Shown piece by piece: positions 9,807-21,392 of a stretch of DNA of 64,000 nucleotides. This stretch comes from Ascidia mentula. Taxonomy: Eukaryota; Chordata; Ascidiacea; Phlebobranchia; Ascidiidae. A model generated the notes under the pieces. It was not told the DNA's origin and did no database searches. It saw only the letters and a program-made list of their open reading frames with translations. The position numbers and the translations under genes were made by a program. The stretch covers positions 16,182,001-16,246,000 of the forward strand of contig OX387198.1 of assembly GCA_947561715.1 (NCBI GenBank). The letters are read 5' to 3'. The stretch's first letter is position 1; every line of letters starts with the position of its first letter.

Positions 9807-10108
9807 TATATCAATTTCGCCTAAACGGCTTCGTCAATTTCTGTACAGAATAGAATAAAAACACGAATATGAAAAGGTCAATATTCATTTCTGGGTAAAA
9901 TTTACGCAACTCCAAAACCAAGACGTTCGTTTTTGTTCATTGTTCTTTGTGTGCTGGGGGTGACAGTAACCCTTCTATTTTTAACCTTTTCTTTTTCTTT
10001 TTTGGACCCTAACGATCCTCCTTTTTATCGAAGTATATTTTTCATGAGTAAGCAAGCTGTCTCGTTTTTGCCTACGGAAATAAACGTTTTCATACCGCCA
10101 ATTTAATC

Positions 10109-11675
10109 ATGGTTTATTCGACCTGTTTTTTTGTGGCCCTGACTCTACTGGCAAAAGTGGAGGAGATGAACAATACGGAAATGTTCAACGCCACTGACGA
10201 TTCCAATGCAACTTCATGTGATGATATGATGACACACGTACCAGCAAGTAGGTATTTTAAGGTAAAGGAAGTGAAGAACAAATTGCTTTCATCATCGTAT
10301 GTTTGGTCTGTTAATCCTATTAAAAAATTCTTTAATTTAAAGCAAGTTTGAAAATATGCTATAGCCAAAACTTGCTAATTCGATACCATGCATAAGACCA
10401 TTGTCAATTTTTCTCCAAAACCAGCAGAACTTCTTATAAAAGGTTGATATATCTGGAGTGCAATCCATACGTAGATATGAAGAAGTAAATACTCACAAAT
10501 ATGTTTCGACAATCCAAAAGTTGAAAAGCTCAACACAACATCACTAATTTATTCACCGGTGTAAATTGCTGTTTTTTTTCTAGAATACAACACCAGCTTT
10601 GAAGTTCTGTGGAGCTTTGAAGGTCAAGGGAGTTGGATTAACACAGGCGACAAATACTGGAGTCGAATATATGACTCAACACCAACTTTTGGAACTGGGC
10701 CAATTGCAGCCGAACATGGTAACATAACATAACGACGCAAGGAAAATTCAGATTCATGCACTATCCCATGAGTGTTGTAAAAGAGTGCCTGGCATCAGCG
10801 TGTTATAATTTATTTGGTTCGGGTTGACACTCTTATATTTGGTTGAATATCAGTGAAAATGTATTTACAAAATTGTACTAAATAACATAAATCAATGCCC
10901 AAATTAGTTTGGATTCATATAAAGCCGATTTATATGTACTTATTCTTTTTTCCAAATGAAGCTTCAAAACAAATATTTACCATTGAAATAGAACTTTGTT
11001 TAAATTTTAGGAACGTTTTATCTTTACACGGAGGCATCAAACGTTGACTCTGGTACTCAATTTGTTCTGGAAACTGTCGGAGAATTAGTCGGATGTTTTT
11101 GTTTTCACTTTCTGCAACAACACAACGTGGTTAATGACGGGATGCCACATCACATATTCCGTGTTTTCGTTAATGACGAGAAAATGTTGGAAATTGTCAA
11201 CGAAACTTCAGTGTGGAAACGTTATCACATTCAAGTGAAATCGGTCGAACCTGTGAAGGTACGCGAGTGTCTCTGCATGTTCACTGTCTGTAATTGATGG
11301 CATTCATCGAGATTCTAAATAAATATTTATGTTTGGCGATAATTAAATGTGTAGACTTGCGATATAACAAAAGAAAGGGAAAAAATAAACAACTTCTTTC
11401 GGAAATTTGTTAATTAATATACTTTATGGGACCTTTTTCGCCACATTGCTATTCGAGGACAAAATATCGTCGTCACAAATTCCGGTCGGATTTTCTTCTC
11501 ATGCTGGGTCCTATAACCCACCGTGCGACTAATACGGTTTACGGTGATAAATTTTTGTTAATGCCTGTTTTTTTAGATCAAGCTTGTTGGTATCCGTGGA
11601 GTGAACATCATGGGTGATATGGCAGTTGATGACTTGTTTTTCACCACAGGAAAATGCCCAGATTATGAGAATTAA
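10109..11675 (+). CDS. Secreted single-MAM-domain protein (4 exons)
   Basis: Exons 10109-10247, 10584-10718, 11011-11258 and 11577-11675 sum to 621 nt, giving 206 aa, with GT-AG introns and consistent phases. Residues 1 to about 18 form a signal peptide. A short Asn/Thr-rich linker containing SCDDMMTHVP follows, then one MAM domain of about 160 aa, from YNTSFEVLWSFEGQGSW through TFYLYTEAS and LVGCFCFHFL to GDMAVDDLFFTTGKC. MAM domains mediate extracellular adhesion or oligomerisation. The protein is a paralog of the 14149-17686 gene but lacks its Reeler domain: exon 1 joins the signal peptide straight to the linker. Several Asn-x-Ser/Thr sites suggest glycosylation. The function is not determinable beyond secretion. 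Confidence 0.85.
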
Positions 11676-11879
11676 CGGCTGATCCTGATGTAAAAAAATT
11701 ATAAGACCTAACAGTTTATTGTGTTTAAATATTACTACGTAATAATATAAGAATTGTTTGAAGTTATTATTTCTTATGTCCACGTCTGCTGAATTTCAAA
11801 CTATATTAAAATTAAATTCCAGTCAATGTCAGGATATGTGAATTGTAGAATGTGTCATCGTATGTGAATCTTTGTTGAG

Positions 11880-12904
11880 CTTCTTTAAGCAACGACTGTT
11901 TATTAAATACATTATGTACCGGTCACAAACTCTTCTATGTAAACATATCTATGTAAACAATATATCGTATGACCGGATATAACCGCACCAAATATTCTCA
12001 TCGAACAAGCAGTAGCGAAATCATAAAGATGTGTATATTGTGTTATGTTTGGTCTTCAACACAGAACTAAGCAGTGGAACACCACAGTTGTCACAAAAAA
12101 CCCAATCGCCAATCAGGCATGGAAAATCTCTTCTGAACGACGCCCTTACAGCTTTTCTGTAATATAGACATGGAGTAAAATTGATCGGAATTTTAAATCA
12201 CTGCTGGTCTAAATCAAAGTTATTGTGGCAGTGTTTTATGAACAACTACAAATTGGTCTTTATCTCGTTGCAACAAAAAGCACACCCATGGGAAAAAGAG
12301 TAAAAGGTATAAAATGTTCATACCTAATAAAAGCTGGCCAGTACGGGGCTCGAACCCGCGACATTCGCGGTTTTAGCACGACGCTCTAACCAACTGAGCT
12401 AACCGGCCGGACGTTCGTCATCACCAAATGCATGAGAAGTTTGTTCGACTAACCGCAGGGCAGCACAGGACAATGTTTTACTTCTGTTTGAGGGCCTTTG
12501 TTATCATATTTTCACATATATCTTTGTTGCCTTTTAACGAATAAAGAACAATTCTTATTTCACGAGCAATTAAGCCGGTAGCGGCGCAAAAATATATGCA
12601 ACTGGAACAGAAACTAAAATAAAGGCAGAAATTTGGAACCCCTTGTTATGAAAGTGCCACTGTATGATGCTCGTCACAAGGTTAAATAATATGCAGCAAC
12701 ACAGAGGGTAAAAACGTTTTATTTCTCTGTCGTCCTTATTTTCGGTTGCACCTCGATGGCAACCCTGTTTATTGGTCAGTTTGTTAAATATTCGCTCATT
12801 TGCACGATTTGACACCAACATTTCGAAAACAAAAAAAATGTAACCAGGTTCAAAATGCCAGCAATTCGTGGAAAATAAGAACTCGTGGAAATAAGGTTGG
12901 TATG
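11880..12904. repeat. Second copy of the 7.15-8.10 kb segment
   Basis: From the ACGACTGTTTAT region through the tRNA gene and on to AAGGTTGGTATG this repeats about 7150-8099, with small indels. The copy includes the variant tRNA at 12335. Its right end is interrupted by a hammerhead palindrome, and the first copy preserves the empty site. Confidence 0.8.
12335..12408 (-). tRNA. tRNA-Ile body with AAA anticodon
   Basis: A 74-nt cloverleaf with the acceptor, D, T and anticodon stems of the tRNA-Ile genes at 7483 and 8757. The anticodon loop reads CTAAAAC instead of CTAATAA, so the anticodon is AAA (Phe codon UUU). Two substitutions separate it from the Ile copies, both in the loop, and none disrupts a stem. 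A Pol III terminator-like TTTT is retained. It may be an Ile-charged mis-decoder, a neutral derivative, or a silent pseudogene. Confidence 0.8.
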
Positions 12905-13061
12905 TAAGTGCAGAAAAAGCCATAATATTGGAGAGCTGCAGACAGATTGTGTACACGCACTGTTTCGACCTGTAAGGTCTGACACACCACTGTCAACGGC
13001 TGCACTGATGAGACCTTACAGGTCGAAACAGTGCGTGTACATACTCTGTCTGCAACTCTCC
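12905..13061. mobile_element. Palindromic hammerhead element, 12-bp target duplication
   Basis: A 157-bp insert lies between AAGGTTGGTATG (12893-12904) and AAGGTTGTTATG (13062-13073). The paralogous segment has one copy only (8082-8093), so it is the empty site. Arms of about 51 bp (12930-12980 and 13011-13061) are inverted repeats around a 30-bp spacer. The right arm plus spacer forms a complete hammerhead. The left arm, on the minus strand, holds only stem II, GAAA and stem III. Confidence 0.85.
13001..13054 (+). ncRNA. Type I hammerhead ribozyme, divergent subfamily
   Basis: Core CTGATGA, stem II GACC-TTACA-GGTC, GAAA, stem III ACAG/CTGT with a longer 13-nt loop (TGCGTGTACATACT-like), cleavage triplet GTC with the bond after C13050, and a 4-bp stem I TGCA/TGCA. 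The body differs from the 5.9 kb family, so this is a second ribozyme lineage. Confidence 0.85.
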
Positions 13062-13073
13062 AAGGTTGTTATG

Positions 13074-14148
13074 GTTTTTGGAACACAGAGGTTTTTTAGG
13101 GGTCAGATCGCGTGACAGAACACGACCAACTTCCACGAATTATGAGGCTCAGCTCCAGCTCAGTCCAAAGACCTCAAGCGAAGATTGATAAAATGTCAGG
13201 AAATCCCGTAATCTCCAACTTTTCGATTACAAATAAGTTTTTGTGATGTTTCGTTGATTTTGTTTAGTTTCTGAAATAAAGTTGTTGACCAATGACCAAC
13301 ACTTTTTTTTTATATGTATTTTTTCTTTATATTTATCCTACATGATTTTGCAGGGGCATTTATTTCCAGTTCATAAAACGCACAGCAATATATCTTGTTC
13401 AAAAAGTATACTTTAATTGCAAATATTCAAACTTTTACTTAAAATTTGTGCAGTTTCCTAATCACTATCGTCATTGCCTGTTTGCTGCAAGGACAGCAGC
13501 AATAGGCTGTGGTTGATCATTAGCATCGACCGGTACTTTCCTGTTAAAACCGGTTCTTGGCTCATTCACATCAATTACTTTGTAATGAATATTAACAGAG
13601 TGTGATATAACATCGTGTGCAGACAACGTGCAGAATGGTCGTTAACAAAAATGACACAAAAGCGTTTCCGAATCAACCAACTTCGGACAAAATACTTCGG
13701 TCTTACAAGTCTCCAGACTATAGTTGCAAGTTTTCTTGCGGGTGTTACGAAAAATAGTGATGTAGATTATGAGGTTTTTGAGAGTTTATACAATTATTGA
13801 AAATTGAATAATCTGAAAATAATTGAAAAACAAGTAACCACACTTTTGTTATCGGATTGAAAGGTTGTGTTTTCTATTTAAGCGGGTAAACGTTACTTGC
13901 ATAAAGCCTACTGGTACCTTAAATATCATTATAACAATCGATATAGTGAATTGCTGTGTTTGTTTTTAAAGCGGAGACTTTTCACTGTATTTTCGCAACA
14001 AAATCGTTCTGACGTTGTGAGGTTGAACAAACACGGTAAAATCCCAAACGTAAAAATATAAAAAATCTGTTTTTCCAACGGACGACAAAACTAGCGTACG
14101 GATTAATAAATGTAATGGTGTTTTTCATTAGCGTCATTAATTTCAATC
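13074..14148. other. Intergenic and probable promoter of the Reeler-MAM gene
   Basis: About 13600-13660 matches about 9331-9390 upstream of the MAM-only gene (shared GCAGACAACGTGCA and following). The two secreted-protein genes were therefore duplicated together with upstream sequence. No coding exon is recognised. A 60-codon open stretch at 13615-13800 lies in this conserved upstream region and is not supported as a gene. Confidence 0.45.
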
Positions 14149-17100
14149 ATGTTGCACTCTGCGTGGTTAATTGGAGCGTTAACACTGCTTGTAACAGTGG
14201 AGGGCAGAAGCAGGGGACCACCAAGATCATCTTGTGCTTCAATGAGACCTTTGGGTCATCGTGGTGGAGGAAGGTCAAGTTCACCACTCGGTTTCGCAAT
14301 CAAAGCACCAAACACAATTGCTCCAGGGGGAAAAATATCAAGTACGTATATGAATAGATTTATGTGATCCAATTATAACTGAGTTATTTTGTGTTGAAAG
14401 GATTTAGGCACCAAAAAATATTTACTTTGACACCTATTTTGTCTTTACGTAAGCAATTTGTACGAAAACGTAAGATTTAGGCAGAGTCGCAAACTATTAA
14501 ACTCGCCGAACAAAATCATATCCCGTCCTGAGTCACAAAACCGTTGCGGACTTGTTGTTCAGGCCGTCGATAATCTCCATAAAATTATGACTTCGGACTA
14601 AATATACGAATGTACCGAAAATACAGAGTTTGAACCGACATTTGCTCCGCACAAATTAATTCAAACGAAATTATTGTTTTCTTGTTTTTCAGTCGAGGTT
14701 CATGGACCAGAACAGTTCAAGGGTGTTTTCATTCAAGTACGCAAAGGAAATGCTGCAATATCTGTCGGAAAGTTTTCCAATCCTCCTCCCGGTTATCAGC
14801 TCATGAGTTGTTTTTGTGGTCCACCCAACAGCGGATGTAATGACGCGTTCGGACATAGCAACGGGGCATTTAAAGGAATGTCTGTGAAGGCCGAGTGGAC
14901 AGCTCCTGCCAACTGCAAAGGCGACCATGTCATAATGTATGAAAACTTACGTTTAGTTTTAAACATGACTTCTAATATTGAAAAATTGGGATCTTAACCA
15001 TAGACCGCATATGCTGGTCTAGCGATCACTGTACCTTCCGTAATCACAATACGCACACAAAGCACTTTTAATAACAGGATCAGCCCGGCTGTGCGATAAT
15101 ATATTCCTGCCTGGTCCTGTTTTTAAAACCCAGTGATTTGTGGGCGTTTAGTGTTGAATTATTTGTTTTCCAATTACACGGTTTGATTAAAGAATGGGTT
15201 TAGTACGTTTAAATTGCAACTAAATGGTCATCTTACAGATATCAAGTACATTACAACAGGGTTTAAATGTAACATGCATTTTCTTTCCCACACAGATTTT
15301 CTGAAACATTTCTTTTTTCAAACATACATAAATTTTGTAAAGCAATAAACGATGTACGACCTAATCAGATATGAAATTTTCCGCTGCACATTTTGCATCT
15401 GCAATTAGAATATGGTTTCTTTTCTGTACAGGGCGACAGTGGTCGTACGGAAGGCAAAATATCAGACTGATATTACGAAAAGCATCCGCTGTGTTCCAAC
15501 CCCACCTCCACCTCCACCACCACCAGCACCAACAAGCACGCAAAACGTAACTACGACACCTATGCCAACACCATCACAAGAACCACCTCCTGTTTCAAGC
15601 ACGGGAATGTCCAACACCACTATGGCTTCTAATACAACTTCATGCGAGGATATGATGACACACGTACCACCGAGTGGGTATCTTTATGATAAATGTACTA
15701 TAAGAACCAAATTAGTTTAGCGACCCTGTAATTCTTCCCAAAGAAGGCCATATTAACATTTTAAAAATCTGTCCTTCTGGCACAAATAAATGTAACTTTT
15801 ATTCACCGACGTTTCACCTGCCTGATCATGATACGTTTAATTGTGCCAAAAGGCCAGATTTTTTAAATATAATATGCCTGGCAGCAAAAGCAACATAATA
15901 TGATAACAGTCTGAACAAATAGCTTTCCCAAACAAAACTGCGATTTTAAGCATGGTCACCAACCTCAATTTGGCAAAACGGCCAGGATACCCTGCACTAA
16001 CCGCCCATAGGTAAAACCTAGAGCCACGCAAGGAATTACTATTATATTTAAAGGAGGGACACTAATACGCAGAAACAGTCTCCACTCTCTACACACAAGA
16101 ATACAGCGTATTAAATATCCTCCAACAAACAACCGCCCCAACATGAGATCTGCATGGTTTTGCCACTAATTTCGCCCGTCGGCATTCAGTTTGTCACACG
16201 CCAACCACGCAACCAAATCTACTTGGGCGTATAAAAATAAACCTTAAATGAGGATAATACATAAAAATGTATGTGAGTAATAAACAACAAAAATATTGCA
16301 TAATGAAAGTGAATACTGAGGTGAAGTGAATATAAAGATATGCAAATACAATGTGCAAAAAATAAAACTACAAGTCGTGTAAAGAGTTAATTTTTAACTT
16401 CTCAAATTTTAAACCGCAATGCAAATTTAAGTTTTTCAAAATGAATATAGATCTAAAATGCAAAATACAAATAGTTTCCATCTAGATATTTTACCAATCT
16501 AGTTTTTTTGCGATGACGCACTGGTCATCTACTTAAGCGATTCTGATTATTTTTTGCTAAAACGAATTTTGTGCACAATATTTTGTTCTTCAGCTTACAT
16601 TGCATTTGTAATTTAACAGCTTACAACACTAGCTTTGAAACACGCAATTTGGGAAAGTGGAAAAACACCGGAGTTAGAAAGTGGATAAGGAGGTCTGGCA
16701 GAACCCCATCCTTTAACACGGGACCCAACTCTGCGGGACATGGTAACCTAATTTACAATAAAAAAAGGAAATTATTTTCACATAATTTCGTGACTTTTGT
16801 TAAACTATTTTCTCAAGTATATGAGCTGCTAATTCAGTTGCATGGGACTGCAAGCGTGTTGCGAGATTATTTCAATTAGAACTAAAAAGAGAGTTGAACA
16901 AACGCAGAAATACTTATTCTGTAGTTGTAACTTATTCTGTTGAATTACTATAAAAATATAATTCTGACAGATTTTGGTAAGTTAAAAATAAACCCTTAAC
17001 ATCCTTTTACCCAAAAATCTTTTGAATATTTTAACACTTTATCCCAAATGTTTAGGAAGGTATTACCTTTACACCGAGACGTCGTTTATGCCATCTGGAG

Positions 17101-17686
17101 TCCGGTTTGTTCTGGAAACTTCCAGAGATTTAGTCGGATGTTTTTGTTTTCACTTTCTGCAACAACACAACGTGAATAACATGAGGATGCCACATCACAT
17201 ATTCCGTGTGTTCGTTAATAAAGAGAAAAAGTTGGAAATTGTCAAACGAAATACAATGTGGAAACGTTATTACGTTCAAGTGAAATCGGCCGAACCTGTG
17301 AAGGTACACGAGTGTCTTCTGCATATTCACTGTCTGTAAATGAAATAATGTGGGAGACGAAAAAATGCATGTCTTGGGACGCCCAGAAAAATATGTTGCA
17401 TTCTTACCTAAATAGGGGGAATTTAACACACCGTGTTAAAGAAGTCAAGTAATTTGGAAAACTAATTTAAATACAACGTCCTGACGCCTACTCCCTTGGA
17501 GTTGATGAGGAATTTGAGTATCAATATAAATAATACTTTATATTTATCTATTTTTTACTTAAAATGATCCAAGCACTTTTGTTTTAGATCAAACTTGTTG
17601 GAATCCGTGGAAGAAACTTCATGGGAGATATGGCAGTGGATGACTTGTTTTTCACCCACGGAAAATGCCCAGATTATGGGAATTGA
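14149..17686 (+). CDS. Secreted Reeler + Pro/Thr linker + MAM protein (6 exons)
   Basis: Exons 14149-14341, 14693-14936, 15432-15673, 16620-16742, 17056-17303 and 17588-17686 sum to 1,149 nt, giving 382 aa, with GT-AG introns and agreeing phases. Residues 1-19 form a signal peptide. The Reeler domain spans about 35-160 (FKGVFIQVRKG, LMSCFCGPPNSGC, VKAEWTAP, GDHVIMATVVV). A Pro/Thr-rich linker with an eight-proline run and SCEDMMTHVPP follows. One MAM domain fills the C-terminal half (YNTSFETRNLGKW, LVGCFCFHFL, GDMAVDDLFF). Reeler domains occur in reelin, in F-spondin and in short insect immune proteins of the Noduler/Hdd11 type. An extracellular role, perhaps recognition or matrix, is an inference. 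Exon 2 ends at a GTATGA donor. Reading on past that donor would meet a premature stop, so it was chosen. Confidence 0.87.
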
Positions 17687-18639
17687 CGGCTGATCCTGAT
17701 GTAAATAAATACTGCATGGAGAATAAATTGCAGTAATTTGAAAGAAATATGTCTTGTGAATTTCCATGTTACATTACAAAACGATCATGAGAAAATAAAT
17801 AGTCGCAAATATTCATCTATTATTGGAAGTATGAGGCCAGCCAGGGTGCCTTTTGGGACAAAAACCTTTTGGCAAGACGTATATTTTATCATATTTCGCT
17901 TATCATCGGACACTTTAACGGTTTTATCCTCAAACCCAAGTATCACCGAGCGAAAGTAATTTCTAATGTTAAATTCACTTCCTAAAACAGTAGCAGTTTA
18001 CACCTCATCAGCAATAATAACCGACCGTGCAGGATTTTTCGGCAAAATATTCAACAATTGTCTCTTTTATTAAACAACTTTTTTATTTAGGCGTGTTAGT
18101 ATTATCAACGTTTTGCAAAATAAAAATTAGAATGACATACTTCATTTGAAATGGAGGCATTCTGTACAAAAATAATCAGGTTTTAAAATGATATCCTATG
18201 TTCATAAACAAGTTTGTGCTTTTGCCGTTAAATAATCTTTTATTTTTACTAGATTCGAGCATATCCTCGAAACAAAATAGCTATTATCAAAACGGATATT
18301 TGATGAAAAATATAAAATTTTAGTGAGGTTTCAAATTTCTTTCAGAGAAAAACAGTTATTTTGTTGTTGTGCCCTGCTTTTGAAGTTAGTTTTTTCTCAT
18401 TTTTTTTAGCTTTTTTCCATTTCTCTCTTAGGCGAAACTGCTGTATCGCAGTAAGTCAGTTTACGTGCCGTACAAGTCAGTAGCCTGAAACATAATGACC
18501 TTATTAACTTTGTTTTTAACCAAATGCGTTTTCGAGTCTAGGAAAGTTTATATATGCTTCAAGTTCCGGTAAACACAATCTTATGAATGTCAAATAGAAT
18601 GCTAGAGACTATTAGTATTATTTCCAAAGGAAAATTTAC
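17687..18639. other. Intergenic, no feature recognised
   Basis: AT-rich sequence without a credible exon, RNA gene or repeat boundary. It is absent from the 57.6 kb duplicate. Confidence 0.5.
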
Positions 18640-18940
18640 AAGTTCAGGTTCACAGTCTTCGCAGCCAAGGCATTGCAGTCAAGCTGGATTATTTACTCTC
18701 CCAGTGAGGTTTGGACTCACGACCCTGGGCTAACCAGGCCCAACGCTCTGCCGACTGAGCTACAGAAGCTCTAGTTTCACGTGGTATATTGTGACCAAGG
18801 TACACTGATGCTCGAGCGCACAACTCAGGCGACCTTCACATACGTAGAGGATCTCCACCACCGTAATCAGACAACGCAGAGGTGATACCATGCTTTGGCA
18901 TAGAAAGGCAGGACCTAACGCTCTGCCTTGGCTGCGTAGC
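18640..18940 (-). mobile_element. tRNA-derived SINE copy
   Basis: The minus strand carries GTAGCTCAGTCGGCAGAGCG and GGGTCGTGAGTCCAAACC (A- and B-box-like) plus body sequence matching the SINE at 5267-5675. It is diverged, with the tail partly lost. Confidence 0.75.
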
Positions 18941-19573
18941 CTTTGAACTGTGTGGCCTTAATTCGGAAAATCCAGAAGGCCCAAATTGTATAAAATATAG
19001 ATGCAAACATACTGCAACCACGGAATAAATTTCATTACTTGGTCGAAAACCCCAGTAAATTGGAAAACTGGTTTTGACAAAGTGAGATACCCACAGCATG
19101 TAATGATAATGTGAACTTTTTTACTATTTCGAAACCTTTCGATAAAAATTGTCGAAGTAATAATCCGAAACCTTCGAAACCTTGCGCGTTTCGATAAAAA
19201 TTGACCTTTTTACTTTTACAATCCAGTAACAGCATATCATGGAGCCACATGTAAAATACGTATGTCACAAACCTTATCCAAATTATAATTACTTATATTC
19301 TAAATTATTGGACACTATTTTGTAGACATTCCAAAAACAACTGACCAAAATACACTCAATTTGACGTTTCAATACGTTGAACTTCACATGGTAACGCAAC
19401 CAATTATTTTGTTTCACTTTTAACGAAATATATATGAGAGGCAAATAAGAACTTTTCAACTAAACAATGTTGGTCTCTGTTTTTTTTATTGCGTAACGCA
19501 TTGGGATCACGAGTTCTGATGGATTAAAAATTTCCTGGCCAGGACAGTTTACAGAACAACCCATGCAAAAGAG

Positions 19574-19581
19574 TGACGTCA
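19574..19581. promoter_or_regulatory. TGACGTCA palindrome (CRE/ATF-type)
   Basis: A perfect 8-bp palindrome in a truncated relic of the module found upstream of the zinc-finger genes. Confidence 0.5.
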
Positions 19582-19610
19582 CATCTTGTAATAGCTTTTT
19601 ACTTCAAAAG

Positions 19611-19822
19611 GTTCACAGGCCAAGGCATTGCAGCCAATGCTGGATCAGTCACTTTTCCCGACAAATAGAAGCGAGATCTAAAAAATCAAGCCACGGAGAG
19701 GGTTAAACTCAAGACCCTGGGCAAATCAGGCCAAACGCTCTACCAATTAAGCTAACCAGACAAACGCAGAAGTGATACATTTCGCATAGCAAGGCACAAT
19801 CGCCGCACAGTGCAGGCCCTTT
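19611..19822 (-). mobile_element. SINE copy with internal deletion
   Basis: Same family as 5267-5675. About 110 bp of the head-flanking part present in the partner at 57621-57932 is missing after about 19754, so the partner shows the older state. Confidence 0.75.
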
Positions 19823-20226
19823 ATATTTGTACTTTTAATTTAGTTTTGCGAATAAACTGAGTTGAATTTGTGTAAGTGTAATCAACATATCAATCACAAG
19901 GTATTAAATATGATACTTTCATTAAGTTTTTGCGCAAAGCAACAAAAAACAACGAAGAAGCAAATTACTGTCATCGCTTAAATAAACGAAATGTAAAATT
20001 CTATGGACATTGCTATTCGAGTCAGAGGTAGGTCATTATTATATTATGCCTTGCATACCCAACCGTAATAAGTTGCACACATTTGCTGATAGTTTGTGGT
20101 ATGTTGACATTGAGTAAAGTGCAAATATAAATTATTATCACAAAATGACATTTCAGAAAAAGCATTAAAAAGCAAAAAAACAGTTTAGTATTTGTGCATG
20201 CATTACTGCGCAACATAATCAGACAC

Positions 20227-20307
20227 AAAGTCGTCTGATAGTCACACCAGCTGCACTGATGAGATCTTTTAGGTCGAAACAGTGGCCATCTGTCTGCAGC
20301 TTAAACA
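20227..20307 (+). mobile_element. Minimal 81-bp hammerhead insertion in zinc-finger upstream block
   Basis: Flanked by ATAATCAGACAC at 20215-20226 and 20308-20319. The same block without the insert is seen at about 22070 and 30470, which gives the empty site. Duplicates of this insertion are at 58345, 50560 and 53462. Confidence 0.85.
20250..20300 (+). ncRNA. Type I hammerhead ribozyme
   Basis: Core and cleavage triplet are intact. Stem II is GATC/GGTC with one wobble pair, and stem I is GCTGCA/TGCAGC. The predicted bond follows C20294. Confidence 0.88.
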
Positions 20308-20402
20308 ATAATCAGACACGATTGATAATTTCCTGTCCAACATAGCAGCAACGATTGAGGGCAAACAGAACATCAAACTGTGTAAAAAGAGTTCACTCTC
20401 GA

Positions 20403-21392
20403 CTGTTTTCACACATTAAAACCACATTTACCAACAACATTTTGGGACTCCCATGGGCTCTATGTCGATGACATGTACGTCATCATAGCGAAAGACGAGG
20501 TCGCAGGGTTTCATAATCATGTCGAACAGTATCGAAACCACAATTAAGTTTACCCGAAAAACGCAACAAGACCAGATCATTCTTGGACGTAAATGTCACT
20601 GCACAACCAGACGGGAAATTCACCTCCTCAATTTTTTCAAGCCTACACACAAACCGCTACCTACAATACACCTCACACCATCCGAAACATCAAAAGCTCA
20701 TTGTAACAAAACCTTATATAACAGAACGATTACACATAATGGCGATCCACACACTCGGAGAGCTGAACGCAAACACATTCGGAACGTCTTACAACTAAAC
20801 ACGTTCCACACTAACCTAAATCTCACACCCCACATACACAACAAACATACACAGTACTTTAGAAAACATGTTTCCCAAACCAAAAGACTGTAATTCCATG
20901 CTTCAAATTACCGGTGTGGTTCACTTAATACCTTGACTTGATTGCAACACAGTTTACATTGGCCAGACTAAACGTAATTTGACGTCTCGTATTAAGCAGC
21001 CGCAGGCAATATGGAACCCAATAAATCTGATCTATGTGCCCACATGCTTGACACCGACCACCGTATCAATTGGAAGGGGACAAAAGAATTGAAACAAGAA
21101 ACAATTCTGGCAAAACGGTTGGTCGTGGAAAATTATTTTATTAATTCGCTTCCAGATATGTTGAATCGTTTTAATAGAAAATTACTTTCGCCCGTGTTTC
21201 GCAATTTTGCCTGTAACCATTCTTGACTCTTGTTTCCCATGTTTGGCCGTTTGACCCGTGATTGATGTTGTCCTGCTGTGTTTTAGCTGTTGCGCCCCTA
21301 TGTACTTTTTCGTCGCTAAATTACTTGCCCTTGGGTTTGCTACAGTGTTTGTTTTATGCTCTGAAGAAGTCTAGTCGTTGGTACAGGCGAAA
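20403..21392 (+). mobile_element. Penelope-like element, 5'-truncated (RT end + GIY-YIG)
   Basis: Inserted in the 5' exon of a zinc-finger-type upstream block: the block sequence breaks off after GAGTTCACTC at about 20400. It contains the catalytic YVDD of the reverse transcriptase (20461-20472), then an LDVNVTAQPDGKF-like block followed by THTNRYL and HHPKHQK with frameshifts. The GIY-YIG endonuclease region follows, with TVYIGQTKRNLTSR (about 20945-20990) and a downstream open segment at 21011-21226 ending FRNFACNHS. It ends near CTGAAGAAGTCTAGTCG...CAGGCGAAA. Multiple frame breaks make it inactive. Confidence 0.85.

Noticed and set aside
13615-13800. 61-codon frame upstream of the Reeler-MAM gene
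   Set aside because: The homologous stretch at about 9.35 kb does not keep the frame.
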